64,000 nucleotides of DNA from Thiobacillus sp. (GTDB lineage: Bacteria; Pseudomonadota; Gammaproteobacteria; Burkholderiales; Thiobacillaceae), in NCBI GenBank assembly GCA_030692355.1, contig JAUYCF010000076.1, positions 1 to 64,000 of the forward strand, given 5' to 3'. This document shows, one piece after another, positions 52,500 through 60,190 of the stretch (within the stretch, counting starts at the first letter, position 1; each line of letters opens with the position of its first letter). The translations under genes were made by a program, and so were the position numbers. The notes below the pieces were generated by a model that saw nothing but the letters and a program-made list of their open reading frames with translations, made no database searches and was not told the DNA's origin.

Positions 52500-52685
52500 T
52501 CAATCCAGCGGTGCTTTCAGCACCACCGGCATCCAGTCCTGTTCCAGCGCATCGAGCAATGCGCCGTAATCGTCCGTATTCATTTCCCGCACGTGCGCAC
52601 CAGCGGCGCGCAAGGCTTCGGCCAGGCCCGGCATCGCCGGCACCGCCGCGGGATTGATCAGCAAAACCCGTTTTTCCGTGCTCAT
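52500..52685 (-). CDS. 61-residue protein of unknown function in the sulfur-relay operon
   Basis: Start ATG 52685 overlaps the preceding stop as ATGA (the track's 52691 start adds two residues). Sequence MSTEKRVLLINPAAVPAMPGLAEALRAAGAHVREMNTDDYGALLDALEQDW reads as a short beta-alpha-beta unit, with no Cys. It could be an ancillary subunit or a trimmed DsrH/TusB-like partner of the two DsrE-like proteins; no firm homology seen. Confidence 0.6.
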   Translation of the reverse strand: MSTEKRVLLINPAAVPAMPGLAEALRAAGAHVREMNTDDYGALLDALEQDWMPVVLKAPLD

Positions 52686-52942
52686 ACGCAATACACCACG
52701 TCATGGTCGAGGATCTGCCCCGCCAGGACCGCCATGGCGTCACCGGCGGGGTCGAGTTCCACCACGGGCACCTCGGCGAATTCCAGCGCTTCCATTTGTT
52801 CCGCCACGCCGGCACTTTCAGGCAGCCTGCCCAAGGTGGCGATGGTGACGGCGTCGTCGAGCAGGGTGAGTCCGCTGGCCATGCGCAGCGCTTCGACCGG
52901 TTTCTGCACGGCCACCATCAGAATGTGTTTTTGATCAGCCAT
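52682..52942 (-). CDS. Small DsrE-like protein
   Basis: 86 residues, beta-alpha-beta pattern (HILMVAVQKPVEALRMASGLTLLDDAVTIATLG) ending DHDVVYCV with a C-terminal Cys reminiscent of the terminal Cys of DsrH/TusB-type subunits. Probably a cytoplasmic sulfur-relay partner of the 103-residue DsrE-like protein just upstream. GAGGACGGGA acts as SD. Confidence 0.65.
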   Translation of the reverse strand: MADQKHILMVAVQKPVEALRMASGLTLLDDAVTIATLGRLPESAGVAEQMEALEFAEVPVVELDPAGDAMAVLAGQILDHDVVYCV

Positions 52943-52951
52943 GTCCCGTCC

Positions 52952-53263
52952 TCAGAAAACCAGCACCTTGTCGCACTTGCGCACGAGTTCGGCGTCCTGG
53001 TACTGGCCGCCGACGACGACGATGTCGGCGAGGGTGTTGAGGTCGAACCTGCCGGCGGCGTAATGCCCGGCGCTGTGCTCGCATAGGGTAACGCTGTTCG
53101 GGCGCGCCCGGGCGCGCTCGACAAACCCTGCATCGGCGAGCAGGTTGACGCCGGTGTCGGTCAGGAAGCTCAGGGTTTCCCAACCGCGCGCGGTCGCCGC
53201 GTCGATCAGGCCGTTCGCCTGCGGCAGAAAGCGTTCATCGGTGATCACGATACCCAGTTGCAT
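52952..53263 (-). CDS. DsrE/DsrF-like sulfur relay protein
   Basis: 103 residues, alpha/beta, with LGIVITDERFLPQANGLIDAATARGWETLSFLTDTGVNLL and Cys61 in SVTLCEHSAG at the position of the sulfur-carrying Cys in DsrE-family proteins; a second Cys97 lies near the end. Located 3-4 bp after tusA and before the other DsrE-like gene, which supports a role in persulfide transfer from TusA. Confidence 0.75.
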   Translation of the reverse strand: MQLGIVITDERFLPQANGLIDAATARGWETLSFLTDTGVNLLADAGFVERARARPNSVTLCEHSAGHYAAGRFDLNTLADIVVVGGQYQDAELVRKCDKVLVF

Positions 53264-53266
53264 GAC

Positions 53267-53518
53267 TCAGGCCTTCCTGATCTTCCAGGTGAAGGAACCG
53301 CTTCCCTCCTGGCGATCGATCAGGTCGTTACCCTCGGCTTCGCACATGGCCATGATCGATTCGCCCGAGGAAGGGTTGTCGAAAACCAGGCTCAGTACGT
53401 CGCCGCTTTCCAGCTTCTGCAGCGCTTTCTTGGTGTACATCTGCGGATGCGGGCAGGCGTAGCCGCACACGTTCAGCTCCCATTCTCCATCGGCGGTCTT
53501 GTTGAAACTCATTGCCAT
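53267..53518 (-). CDS. TusA-family sulfur carrier protein (copy next to DsrE-like genes)
   Basis: 83 residues with the SirA/TusA core ELNVCGYACPHPQMYTKKAL; Cys22 in the CPxP motif carries the persulfide. AAGGAG lies 7 nt before ATG 53518. It follows the YeeE/YedE gene by 57 bp, the arrangement known for thiosulfate importers TsuA with TsuB and for YedE with YedF. Confidence 0.92.
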   Translation of the reverse strand: MAMSFNKTADGEWELNVCGYACPHPQMYTKKALQKLESGDVLSLVFDNPSSGESIMAMCEAEGNDLIDRQEGSGSFTWKIRKA

Positions 53519-53575
53519 AACCTTGCTCCTTGATAACCAATAACGGATTGCTTGTCTTGAATTTCCGGGCAGCCC

Positions 53576-55027
53576 TTAGAGGCCGCACTCCGAACCCTTG
53601 CGGGCATCGTTCCAGTCCATGTACCAGGTGAAGGCCTTCACCCCGACATAGGCGCCGATCACCATTCCGAACAGGAACACCCAGCCGCTGGGATCGCCGT
53701 TGGTGACGGTGGCGAAGAACGCGCCGATGTTGCAGCCCATGGCGAGTCGGGCGCCGATGCCCATCAGCGTGCCGCCGACGATGGCGAAGAACGCGGTTTC
53801 CCAGCTCGGCAGCTTCCACTTGAACTCGCGACGCGCCAGCGCCATCACCGAGGCGCCGAGAATGATGCCGATCGACATGAAGCCGGGGGCGTTCAGCAGC
53901 GGGTTGGGCAGGCCGTTGTCGAGGCCGAAGAAAATGCTGTCCATGCTGTTGATGCCGAGCTGCTGCATGATCCAGCCGCCCCACTGCGCTTCCTGGGTGG
54001 TGATGTACCAGTAGCCGGGATCGAACACGGTGTCCTGGATCGACAGGCCGTTGGTATAGCCCATCGCCACCAGCAGTTCGCCGAAGTTGAAAATGTCATA
54101 GTGTTCGCGCAGCGCGCCGGTGACGTACATGTGCAGGCCGGCGAGGATGCCCAGGCCGATGCCGGCCAGCGCGGTGTTTTTCGACGAGATGCACATGGCC
54201 CAGATGCCGGCGATTTCGTCGCCCAGGGACGGCGCGGTCTTGCCGGTGCGGCGCAGGTGGCCCTTGCGGTAATAGAAGACGTACAGCGCAACGAGGATGA
54301 TGGCAACCGGCAGGATCGCGGTCAGCATCGTATTCATGAGCACGATGCCGGTAGCGGTCTCAGCCATGCCAAACGCTTCGGCGGTGGTGGAACCCTTGAG
54401 ATCCCAGATGTAGCCGGCGGTGAAGATATCGAACCAGCCTTCGTTGACGGTCAGCTCAGCCGGCATGTCCTTGGCGGCGGCTGAATCGATCCAGGATTGC
54501 GGCACCAGCGAATCCCACCAGCCGCTGGCGGTGACGACGATGGCCTGCGAGAACGAGATGGCCACGATCACCAGCATCGAGTTCATGTTGCCCTCGCCCG
54601 CCTTGTACAGCGAACCGGAGGCGCACCCCCCCGTGAAGACGATGCCGAAGCCGAAGATCGCCGCGCCGATGACGATATGCCAGCCCATCGCATTGGGATG
54701 GAACGTGCTGAAACCGGCCAGGGTGACCACGGTGGCCACCAGCGCATAGAGCGCCACGGCGATCATCATGCCCACCGCCATGCGCGGCACCTTCACCGCA
54801 AACAGGTCGCGCACCGCCGATGCCATGCAGAAGCGGCCGTACTGCAGCAGCACACCGTATGCCAGACCGAACCAGACATAAACCAGCAGATAGAGGAAGC
54901 GCGAATCCTGTGCCAACGCCCACACCGAGCCGATGACCACGAGCAGGAAAACACCCATCGCCTGAAGACTGCTTTTACGAAACAGCCAATGCGTTTCAGT
55001 TGCGATACTTGCCGACGCTACATTCAC
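53576..55027 (-). CDS. YeeE/YedE family sulfur-compound transporter
   Basis: 483-residue membrane protein with about 10-12 helices and internal pseudo-repeats. Conserved cysteines: GRFCMAS (Cys67), GGCASGS (Cys135) and GCNIGAFF (Cys432), equivalent to those lining the thiosulfate path in TsuA. It is longer than TsuA (about 330-350) and nearer to the YedE/FdhT group linked to selenium metabolism. It probably imports thiosulfate or another sulfur/selenium donor and hands it to TusA. SD GAGGAG before ATG 55027. Confidence 0.88.
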   Translation of the reverse strand: MNVASASIATETHWLFRKSSLQAMGVFLLVVIGSVWALAQDSRFLYLLVYVWFGLAYGVLLQYGRFCMASAVRDLFAVKVPRMAVGMMIAVALYALVATVVTLAGFSTFHPNAMGWHIVIGAAIFGFGIVFTGGCASGSLYKAGEGNMNSMLVIVAISFSQAIVVTASGWWDSLVPQSWIDSAAAKDMPAELTVNEGWFDIFTAGYIWDLKGSTTAEAFGMAETATGIVLMNTMLTAILPVAIILVALYVFYYRKGHLRRTGKTAPSLGDEIAGIWAMCISSKNTALAGIGLGILAGLHMYVTGALREHYDIFNFGELLVAMGYTNGLSIQDTVFDPGYWYITTQEAQWGGWIMQQLGINSMDSIFFGLDNGLPNPLLNAPGFMSIGIILGASVMALARREFKWKLPSWETAFFAIVGGTLMGIGARLAMGCNIGAFFATVTNGDPSGWVFLFGMVIGAYVGVKAFTWYMDWNDARKGSECGL

Positions 55028-55082
55028 TCACACTCTCCTCAGCAAAACCGGCGGGCCTGGCAGGCCGCCCCATATATTGCAT

Positions 55083-55424
55083 TTATTGCACTGCCTTAAA
55101 AAAACCCTTGCGCAGGTAAACACGCCAGCAATCAGGTGCCCGAACCGTGGCGAGATGCGTGCAGCCGAGCGCCTGCGCCAGCGCAGGAAACCCCTCGACA
55201 GCCGTGGGATTGTCGAGCACCACTTCGATGGCCGCACCCGACCCGACTTCGCCCAGCACCTTCATGGTCAGCAACTGCGGCCGCGGGCACATGGCGCCCA
55301 GGCAATCGACCGAGCGCACCACATGCACACACCCCAAACCGGGGACATCGATGTCCTTGTTAACCAGGCTAGCCATACCGGCTGGGCGGTCATGAAGACG
55401 ATCGAACAGACTGTTCACTTGCAC
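55083..55424 (-). CDS. TusA-family sulfur carrier protein with N-terminal extension
   Basis: I place the start at GTG 55424, because GGAGG lies exactly 6 nt upstream; the track ORF (55622) extends 66 codons into the promoter. 113 residues: a 35-residue N-terminal extension, then DCLGAMCPRPQLLTMKVLGEVGSG with the CPxP Cys46, and Cys residues at 41, and near GCTH and DCWR. First gene of the sulfur operon, directly after the 55.46-kb sigma54-type promoter. It is divergent in sequence from the 83-residue TusA, so the two carriers may have different partners. Confidence 0.85.
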   Translation of the reverse strand: MQVNSLFDRLHDRPAGMASLVNKDIDVPGLGCVHVVRSVDCLGAMCPRPQLLTMKVLGEVGSGAAIEVVLDNPTAVEGFPALAQALGCTHLATVRAPDCWRVYLRKGFFKAVQ

Positions 55425-55456
55425 GCGCATCCTCCGCTTGGCGACCCGCATTAATA

Positions 55457-55472
55457 AGCACGTTGCGTGCCA
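55457..55472 (-). promoter_or_regulatory. Sigma54-type -24/-12 promoter for the tusA-yeeE-rhodanese operon
   Basis: Minus-strand TGGCACG-CAAC-GTGCT: perfect -24 element, 4-nt spacer, -12 GTGC; GG and GC are 10 nt apart. The predicted start near 55446 is about 12 nt before the SD and about 22 nt before GTG 55424. The gene-free region 55431-55773 (343 bp, between this operon and the ppsA 3' end) otherwise holds AT-rich sequence, the repeats listed next and a weak hairpin past ppsA. Confidence 0.75.
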
Positions 55473-55480
55473 CATTAATT

Positions 55481-55580
55481 TGTCTTTTGCAAACATATGG
55501 TTATTCCAACTCGCGGGTTTCCATCCAATGAAAAATGCAATAGCGCCGGTTTTATGGTTTGGCGCTGGTGTCTTTTGCAA
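55481..55580 (-). promoter_or_regulatory. Paired 12-bp direct repeats TTGCAAAAGACA, candidate activator sites
   Basis: TGTCTTTTGCAA occurs twice on the plus strand (55481-55492 and 55569-55580), perfect copies 88 bp apart, about 40 and 128 bp upstream of the predicted sigma54 start. The distal copy is at a distance typical of enhancer sites for NtrC-type activators. The 49.46-kb promoter has TTGCAA at 49499-49504. Binding by the 44.4-kb regulator is inference. Confidence 0.5.
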
Positions 55581-55773
55581 CGGGAAAACATCCAGGCTGG
55601 CGGCGAGACACTTGAGAGACACCGATCAACTCATCACGCGGCGACACGGCATACGATTCCACGTGGCCTTCGCCCATGGAAAGTCTGGGTAGCCCAGTAA
55701 TGTCCGCTTGGCCAAGGCGCTGGATTGCCGCGTTTCGATGGGCGGAGCCACGCCATCGGTCAAGGCGCGGGGG

Positions 55774-58116
55774 TCAGGCAGTCAGGCGCCGCCAGGTTGC
55801 CACCACGGTATCGGGATTGAGCGACATCGAGCCGATTCCCTGCGCCACCAGCCAGTCGGCCAGGTCGGGGTGATCGCTCGGCCCCTGGCCGCAGATGCCG
55901 ATGTATTTGCCTTGCCGCTTGCAGGCAGCAATGGCTTCGGCCAGCAGCTTTTTCACCGCCGGATTGCGCTCGTCGAAGCCTTCCGCCACCAGGCCGGAAT
56001 CGCGGTCGATGCCCAGCGTCAGCTGGGTGAGGTCGTTGCTGCCGATGGAAAAGCCGTCGACGTGCTGCAAAAAATCGTCGGCCAGCAGCACGTTTGAGGG
56101 AATCTCGCACATCATGATCAGGCGCAGGCCATGGTCGCCGCGCTTGAGGCCGTTTGCCTCCAGCAGTTTCACCACCGCCGCGCATTCTTCCACCGTGCGG
56201 ACGAAGGGGATCATCACCTCGACGTTGGAAAAGCCCATCGTTTCGCGCACCTGTTTCAGCGCGCGGCACTCCAGCTCGAACGCAGGACGGAACAGCGCCG
56301 ACACGTAGCGCGCCGCGCCGCGCAGCCCCAGCATGGGGTTTTCCTCCTTCGGCTCGTAGCGCGCGCCGCCCACCAGGTTGGCGTATTCGTTGGACTTGAA
56401 GTCCGACAGCCGCACGATCACCGGCTGCGGCCAGAACGCGGCGGCCAGGGTGGCGATGCCCTCGGCCAGCTTGTCCACATAAAACGACACCGGGTCGGCA
56501 TAGCCCGCCGTGCGCGCATCGATCTCGGCGCGAACGTCCGGCGGCTGGCCGGCATGGTCGAGCAGCGCCAGCGGATGCACGCCGATCATGCGCGCGATGA
56601 TGAATTCCAGCCGCGCCAGACCGACGCCGTGATTTGGAATCTGCGCGAACTCGAAGGCGCGCTCTGGATTGCCGACGTTCATCATCAGCTTCACCGGCGG
56701 CTCGGCCAGCGTTTCGATCGCCAGCGTCTCCACGGTGAAGGCCAGCTTGCCCGCATAGACCATGCCGGTGTCGCCCTCGGCGCACGACACCGTCACCAAT
56801 TCGCCGTCCTTCAGTATGGTGGTCGCCTCGCCGGTGCCCACCACGGCGGGAATACCCAGCTCGCGCGCGACAATGGCGGCGTGGCAGGTGCGCCCGCCGC
56901 GGTTGGTGACGATTGCCGCCGCGCGTTTCATCACCGGCTCCCAGTCGGGGTCGGTCATGTCGGTGACGAGGATGTCGCCCGGCTGCACCCGGTTCATTTC
57001 CGCCGGGCTGGCGATCAGCCGCACTTCGCCCACGCCGATTTTCTGGCCGATGGCGCGGCCGGTGATGCGCACCTCGCCGGCAGCTTCCAGGGTATAGCGT
57101 TCGCCGACGCCGCTGGCGCGCGCCTTCACCGTTTCCGGGCGCGCCTGCACGATGAAGAGTTCGCCGGTCTCGCCGTCCTTCGCCCACTCGACGTCCATCG
57201 GGCGCTGGTAGTGCGCCTCGATCGCCACCGCCTGGCGCGCCAGTTCCAGCACCTCGGCATCGGTCAGCGAATACTGCCGGCGCAGCTCCGCCGGCGTGTC
57301 CTCGATCACGGTCGCGCCTTCGCGCCACACCATGCGGGTCGCTTTCTCGCCCAGCTCGCGCCGCACCACGGCGGGAAATCCCTCGGCCAGCTTCGGTTTG
57401 TGCACATAGAACTCGTCCGGATTGACCGAGCCCTGCACCACGGTTTCGCCCAGCCCGTAGGCGGCGGTGATGAACACCACGTCGCGGAAGCCGGATTCGG
57501 TGTCCAGCGTGAACAGCACGCCCGCACAGGCAATGTCGGAGCGCACCATGCGCTGCACGCCCGCCGACAGCGCCACGTCGGCATGCGCGAAGCCGTGGTG
57601 CACCCGGTAGGCAATGGCGCGGTCGTTGTAGAGCGAGGCGAAGACCTTGCTTACATAGCGCAGCAGGTCGTCGGCACCCTGCACGTGCAGGTAGGTTTCC
57701 TGCTGGCCGGCAAACGAGGCATCGGGCAGGTCCTCGGCGGTGGCCGACGAGCGCACCGCCACCGACACGTTGTCGCCGAGCGCGGCATACGCCGTGCGCA
57801 GGCCGGTTTCGAGCGCGGCCGGCAACGCGGCCGCCTCGACCCAGGCGCGGATTTCCGCCCCCGCCGCGGCCAGCGCCGTCACGTCCGCCACGTCGAGCGC
57901 CGCCAGCCGTTCATGAATGCGCGCGCGCAAATCGTTGTGGTCGAGAAAATCCCAGAACGCCTGCGCCGTGGTGGCGAAGCCGCCCGGCACCTTGACGCCG
58001 GCGCCGGACAGATTGCCGATCATCTCGCCCAGCGACGCATTCTTGCCGCCCACGCGCGGCACGTCCGCCATCGACAGGCTATCCAGCGAAACGATATAGT
58101 CAGTTGAAGCCTGCAT
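55774..58116 (-). CDS. ppsA: Phosphoenolpyruvate synthase
   Basis: Converts pyruvate + ATP to PEP + AMP + Pi for gluconeogenesis. 780 residues: N-terminal ATP-grasp domain ([36 protein letters not shown]), central phospho-His domain [21 protein letters not shown], and a C-terminal PEP-binding barrel with [14 protein letters not shown] and [24 protein letters not shown] before ATG 58116. Its start codon is only 10 bp from that of the divergent regulator gene. Confidence 0.97.
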   Translation of the reverse strand: MQASTDYIVSLDSLSMADVPRVGGKNASLGEMIGNLSGAGVKVPGGFATTAQAFWDFLDHNDLRARIHERLAALDVADVTALAAAGAEIRAWVEAAALPAALETGLRTAYAALGDNVSVAVRSSATAEDLPDASFAGQQETYLHVQGADDLLRYVSKVFASLYNDRAIAYRVHHGFAHADVALSAGVQRMVRSDIACAGVLFTLDTESGFRDVVFITAAYGLGETVVQGSVNPDEFYVHKPKLAEGFPAVVRRELGEKATRMVWREGATVIEDTPAELRRQYSLTDAEVLELARQAVAIEAHYQRPMDVEWAKDGETGELFIVQARPETVKARASGVGERYTLEAAGEVRITGRAIGQKIGVGEVRLIASPAEMNRVQPGDILVTDMTDPDWEPVMKRAAAIVTNRGGRTCHAAIVARELGIPAVVGTGEATTILKDGELVTVSCAEGDTGMVYAGKLAFTVETLAIETLAEPPVKLMMNVGNPERAFEFAQIPNHGVGLARLEFIIARMIGVHPLALLDHAGQPPDVRAEIDARTAGYADPVSFYVDKLAEGIATLAAAFWPQPVIVRLSDFKSNEYANLVGGARYEPKEENPMLGLRGAARYVSALFRPAFELECRALKQVRETMGFSNVEVMIPFVRTVEECAAVVKLLEANGLKRGDHGLRLIMMCEIPSNVLLADDFLQHVDGFSIGSNDLTQLTLGIDRDSGLVAEGFDERNPAVKKLLAEAIAACKRQGKYIGICGQGPSDHPDLADWLVAQGIGSMSLNPDTVVATWRRLTA

Positions 58117-58126
58117 AATTCACCCC

Positions 58127-58903
58127 ATGAAAAGCCACAGCGTTTTCTGCGTATCCGATCACACCGGTGTCACCGTCGAGGCGGTGGCGAAGAGCGTGCT
58201 GGCGCAGTTTCCTGCACTTGAGTTTAGCCTGATTGCGCTGCCTTTCATCGACAGCCCGGAAAAGGCGCGGGCCGCCGCGGCGCGGATTGCCGCCACGCCC
58301 GGCGCGCTGGTGTTTTCCACCCTGACCGACCCGGCCCTGCGCGCCGCCCTGCGCGACAGCCGCGCCAGCCTGTTCGATGTCTTCGACCTCGTCGCTCCCG
58401 CCGTGGAAGCCGCGCTGGGCCTGGCCGCCACCCCCAGCGGCGGGCGCACCCACGGCATGGCGAACGACTACGAATCGCGCATGGACGCGGTGAATTTCAG
58501 CCTGGCGCTGGACGACGGTCTGCAGCCGCAACGGCTCGACCAGGCCGACCTGATCCTGGTCGGCGTCTCGCGCGTCGGCAAAACCCCCAGCGCGCTCTAC
58601 CTCGCCCTGCAATACGGTCTGCGCGTCGCCAACTATCCGCTGACGCCGGACGACCTCGAACAGGACAGCCTGCCCGGCGTCCTGCTCGCCCACCTGCCGC
58701 GCCTGCGTGCCCTGACCCTGTCGGCGGAACGCCTCGCCGCCATCCGCCAGGTGCGCTATCCCGACAGCCGCTACGCCAGCCTGCGGCAATGCCGCGACGA
58801 ACTTGCCGCCGCCAAACGGCTATTCGGGCAGCATGGCCTGCCCGTGCTGGACACCACCCGCATGTCGGTGGAGGAAATCGCGGCGCGCCTGCGGTATTCC
58901 TGA
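58127..58903 (+). CDS. ppsR: PEP synthase regulatory protein (ADP-dependent kinase/phosphorylase, PSRP)
   Basis: Inactivates PEP synthase by phosphorylating its active-site Thr and reactivates it by phosphorolysis. 258 residues of the DUF299 family: CVSDHTGVTVEAVAKSVLAQF at the N-terminus, AD(L/I)ILVGVSRVGKTPSALYLA P-loop near residue 145, and ANYPLTPDD. No clear SD precedes ATG 58127; the upstream bases are the ppsA start region. Divergent to its target ppsA, the usual genomic pairing. Confidence 0.95.
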   Translation: MKSHSVFCVSDHTGVTVEAVAKSVLAQFPALEFSLIALPFIDSPEKARAAAARIAATPGALVFSTLTDPALRAALRDSRASLFDVFDLVAPAVEAALGLAATPSGGRTHGMANDYESRMDAVNFSLALDDGLQPQRLDQADLILVGVSRVGKTPSALYLALQYGLRVANYPLTPDDLEQDSLPGVLLAHLPRLRALTLSAERLAAIRQVRYPDSRYASLRQCRDELAAAKRLFGQHGLPVLDTTRMSVEEIAARLRYS

Positions 58904-58978
58904 AGCCACGCCACGCGGCCGTCTTTCCACAAGCGTCCCGCTTTCCGCCCGTTTGAGCAGGGGCTGCAGCAGCCACGC

Positions 58979-59222
58979 ACGGCTGCGGATAACCTCAATG
59001 CGGCGGTCGACCTTCACATGCGCAGGCAGGAGCCGTCCAGGGCTCGCCGTCGGGCGACCGAAGAGGGTATCCTGTCGGACATCTCCCGTGATGGCCGCCG
59101 TTGCGGTGCCGGATCGGTTGTCGCGGCTGCCGGAGTTTGCCGGCAAAACCATGGTAGTGATTCTGCCGGATTCCGGTAAACGCTATCTTTCCAGTGTATT
59201 GCTTGAAGGAGTTGAGGCATGA
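58979..59222 (+). pseudogene. Remnant of cysteine synthase (cysK/cysM type), C-terminal part with frameshift
   Basis: One frame from about 58979 reads AADNLNAAVD...ARRRATEEGILSDIS, matching the C-terminal third of cysteine synthases (NLD..VD, ...AR.EEGILxGISSG). It breaks near 59087-59091, and the +1 frame continues VMAAVAVPDRLSRLPEFAGKTMVVILPDSGKRYLSSVL to TGA 59222, the family's very conserved end (PDSGERYLST). No N-terminal PLP-lysine part is present upstream, where ppsR ends at 58903. This is a truncated, frameshifted relic. Its stop overlaps the next gene's ATG. Confidence 0.85.
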
Positions 59223-59629
59223 GTACAGGCAAACCGGGGAGCCGTCCCTGGTCGAAGTGGATGACACTGGTGTTATTGCTGGCGACGGGCCTGTTCGTGA
59301 TCAAACAGCTTCCATCGGGTTACAGCAGCGATCTTGACCGAATTGGCCAAGGTCGCAACACGGTGGTATTGATACACGACAAGATGTCTGCGAACACCTT
59401 GCATGTGATGGAGGCGGTAGACGCGATACGCGACGATTATGCAGACGATATCGAGTTTCTGGTGGCGGATGTGAATACCCCGGAAAGCGCGGCGTTTATT
59501 CGGCAACAAAATGTGAATGGCGCCACCATCCTGATGTTTGCCGCCGATGGTCGCCGACTGCAGGTGCTCCATGGGGTACTGAGTATTGAGGCGTTGCGCA
59601 TGGCCATCAAGGAGGCTTTCCAGCTTTAA
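59219..59629 (+). CDS. Membrane-anchored thioredoxin-fold protein without CxxC
   Basis: 136 residues: one TM (WMTLVLLLATGLFVIKQL, about 14-31) and a periplasmic thioredoxin-like fold (NTVVLIHDKMSANTLHVMEAVDAIRDDY...DIEFLVADVNTPESAAFIRQQNVNGATILMFAADGRRL). The place of the CxxC is taken by DKMSANT, so redox catalysis by a Cys pair is unlikely. ATG 59219 overlaps the cysK relic stop (ATGA), showing the gene was translationally coupled to cysK before decay; GAAGGAG upstream is its SD. Function unknown. Confidence 0.7.
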   Translation: MSTGKPGSRPWSKWMTLVLLLATGLFVIKQLPSGYSSDLDRIGQGRNTVVLIHDKMSANTLHVMEAVDAIRDDYADDIEFLVADVNTPESAAFIRQQNVNGATILMFAADGRRLQVLHGVLSIEALRMAIKEAFQL

Positions 59630-59862
59630 TAGTGACGCGACCGGGAGGCGACTGGCTGCGGGAATTCGACTCCACGCAACACGTTCAACCAAAGCTCACC
59701 GTCATCTAATGCGCATCGGCACTTCAAGCTGGCCACGAAGCGCTTTCACCCGGGCCTCCCCCGCGCGATGCCCCCAGGAAACCATCGTGCTACAGCGCTT
59801 CAGATTTGTCTGAATCTGCCGAAACAACGATATGTACCTGCCCCGAAAAAGGAACATGGTTG

Positions 59863-60165
59863 ATGTCCGAAGAAAATCAGGGTCTTACCCGCATGATGGA
59901 AAGTGACGATAATTTCGAGCCAACGATCTGGATTGAAAACCTTGTCTCTATCCTGGCCAGCTTCCTGGCTGACCCGCGCCTGCGTTATTCACAAGGCGTA
60001 CAACCCAACGTTGTCGAAGGCGAGATTTGCCTGGTGGTGGCCGCCTGGCTGGAATCCACCGATCGCCCCACCTATGACCACGTCATGGAGTTTGCCCAAT
60101 CCAACCAGTTGAAAACCAAACTGGACCGCCGCAGCGGTGAGCGGGCCATGCAAAAACCGGCCTGA
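59863..60165 (+). CDS. Conserved-looking 100-residue protein of unknown function
   Basis: I start at ATG 59863 (MSEENQGLTRMMESDDNFE), with AAAGGA 9 nt upstream; the track start 59806 adds a doubtful 19 residues. Acidic N-terminus, then two or three predicted helices (WIENLVSILASFLADPRLRY, EGEICLVVAAWLES) and a basic tail. No membrane segment or motif recognised. The 233-bp gap before it (59630-59862) has a TTCAGA-TTTG-TCTGAA hairpin (59799-59814) and no other signal I could recognise. Confidence 0.55.
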   Translation: MSEENQGLTRMMESDDNFEPTIWIENLVSILASFLADPRLRYSQGVQPNVVEGEICLVVAAWLESTDRPTYDHVMEFAQSNQLKTKLDRRSGERAMQKPA

Positions 60166-60190
60166 TGCACCCGCGCTGAAAACCGGAAAA

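Noticed and set aside
55458-55470. GCACG-TTG-CGTGC as a repressor operator
   Set aside because: The dyad is fully explained by the sigma54 -24/-12 element read on the minus strand; a dual role cannot be excluded.
56131-58107. 658-codon plus-strand ORF antisense to ppsA
   Set aside because: Shadow frame; ppsA motifs are complete on the minus strand.
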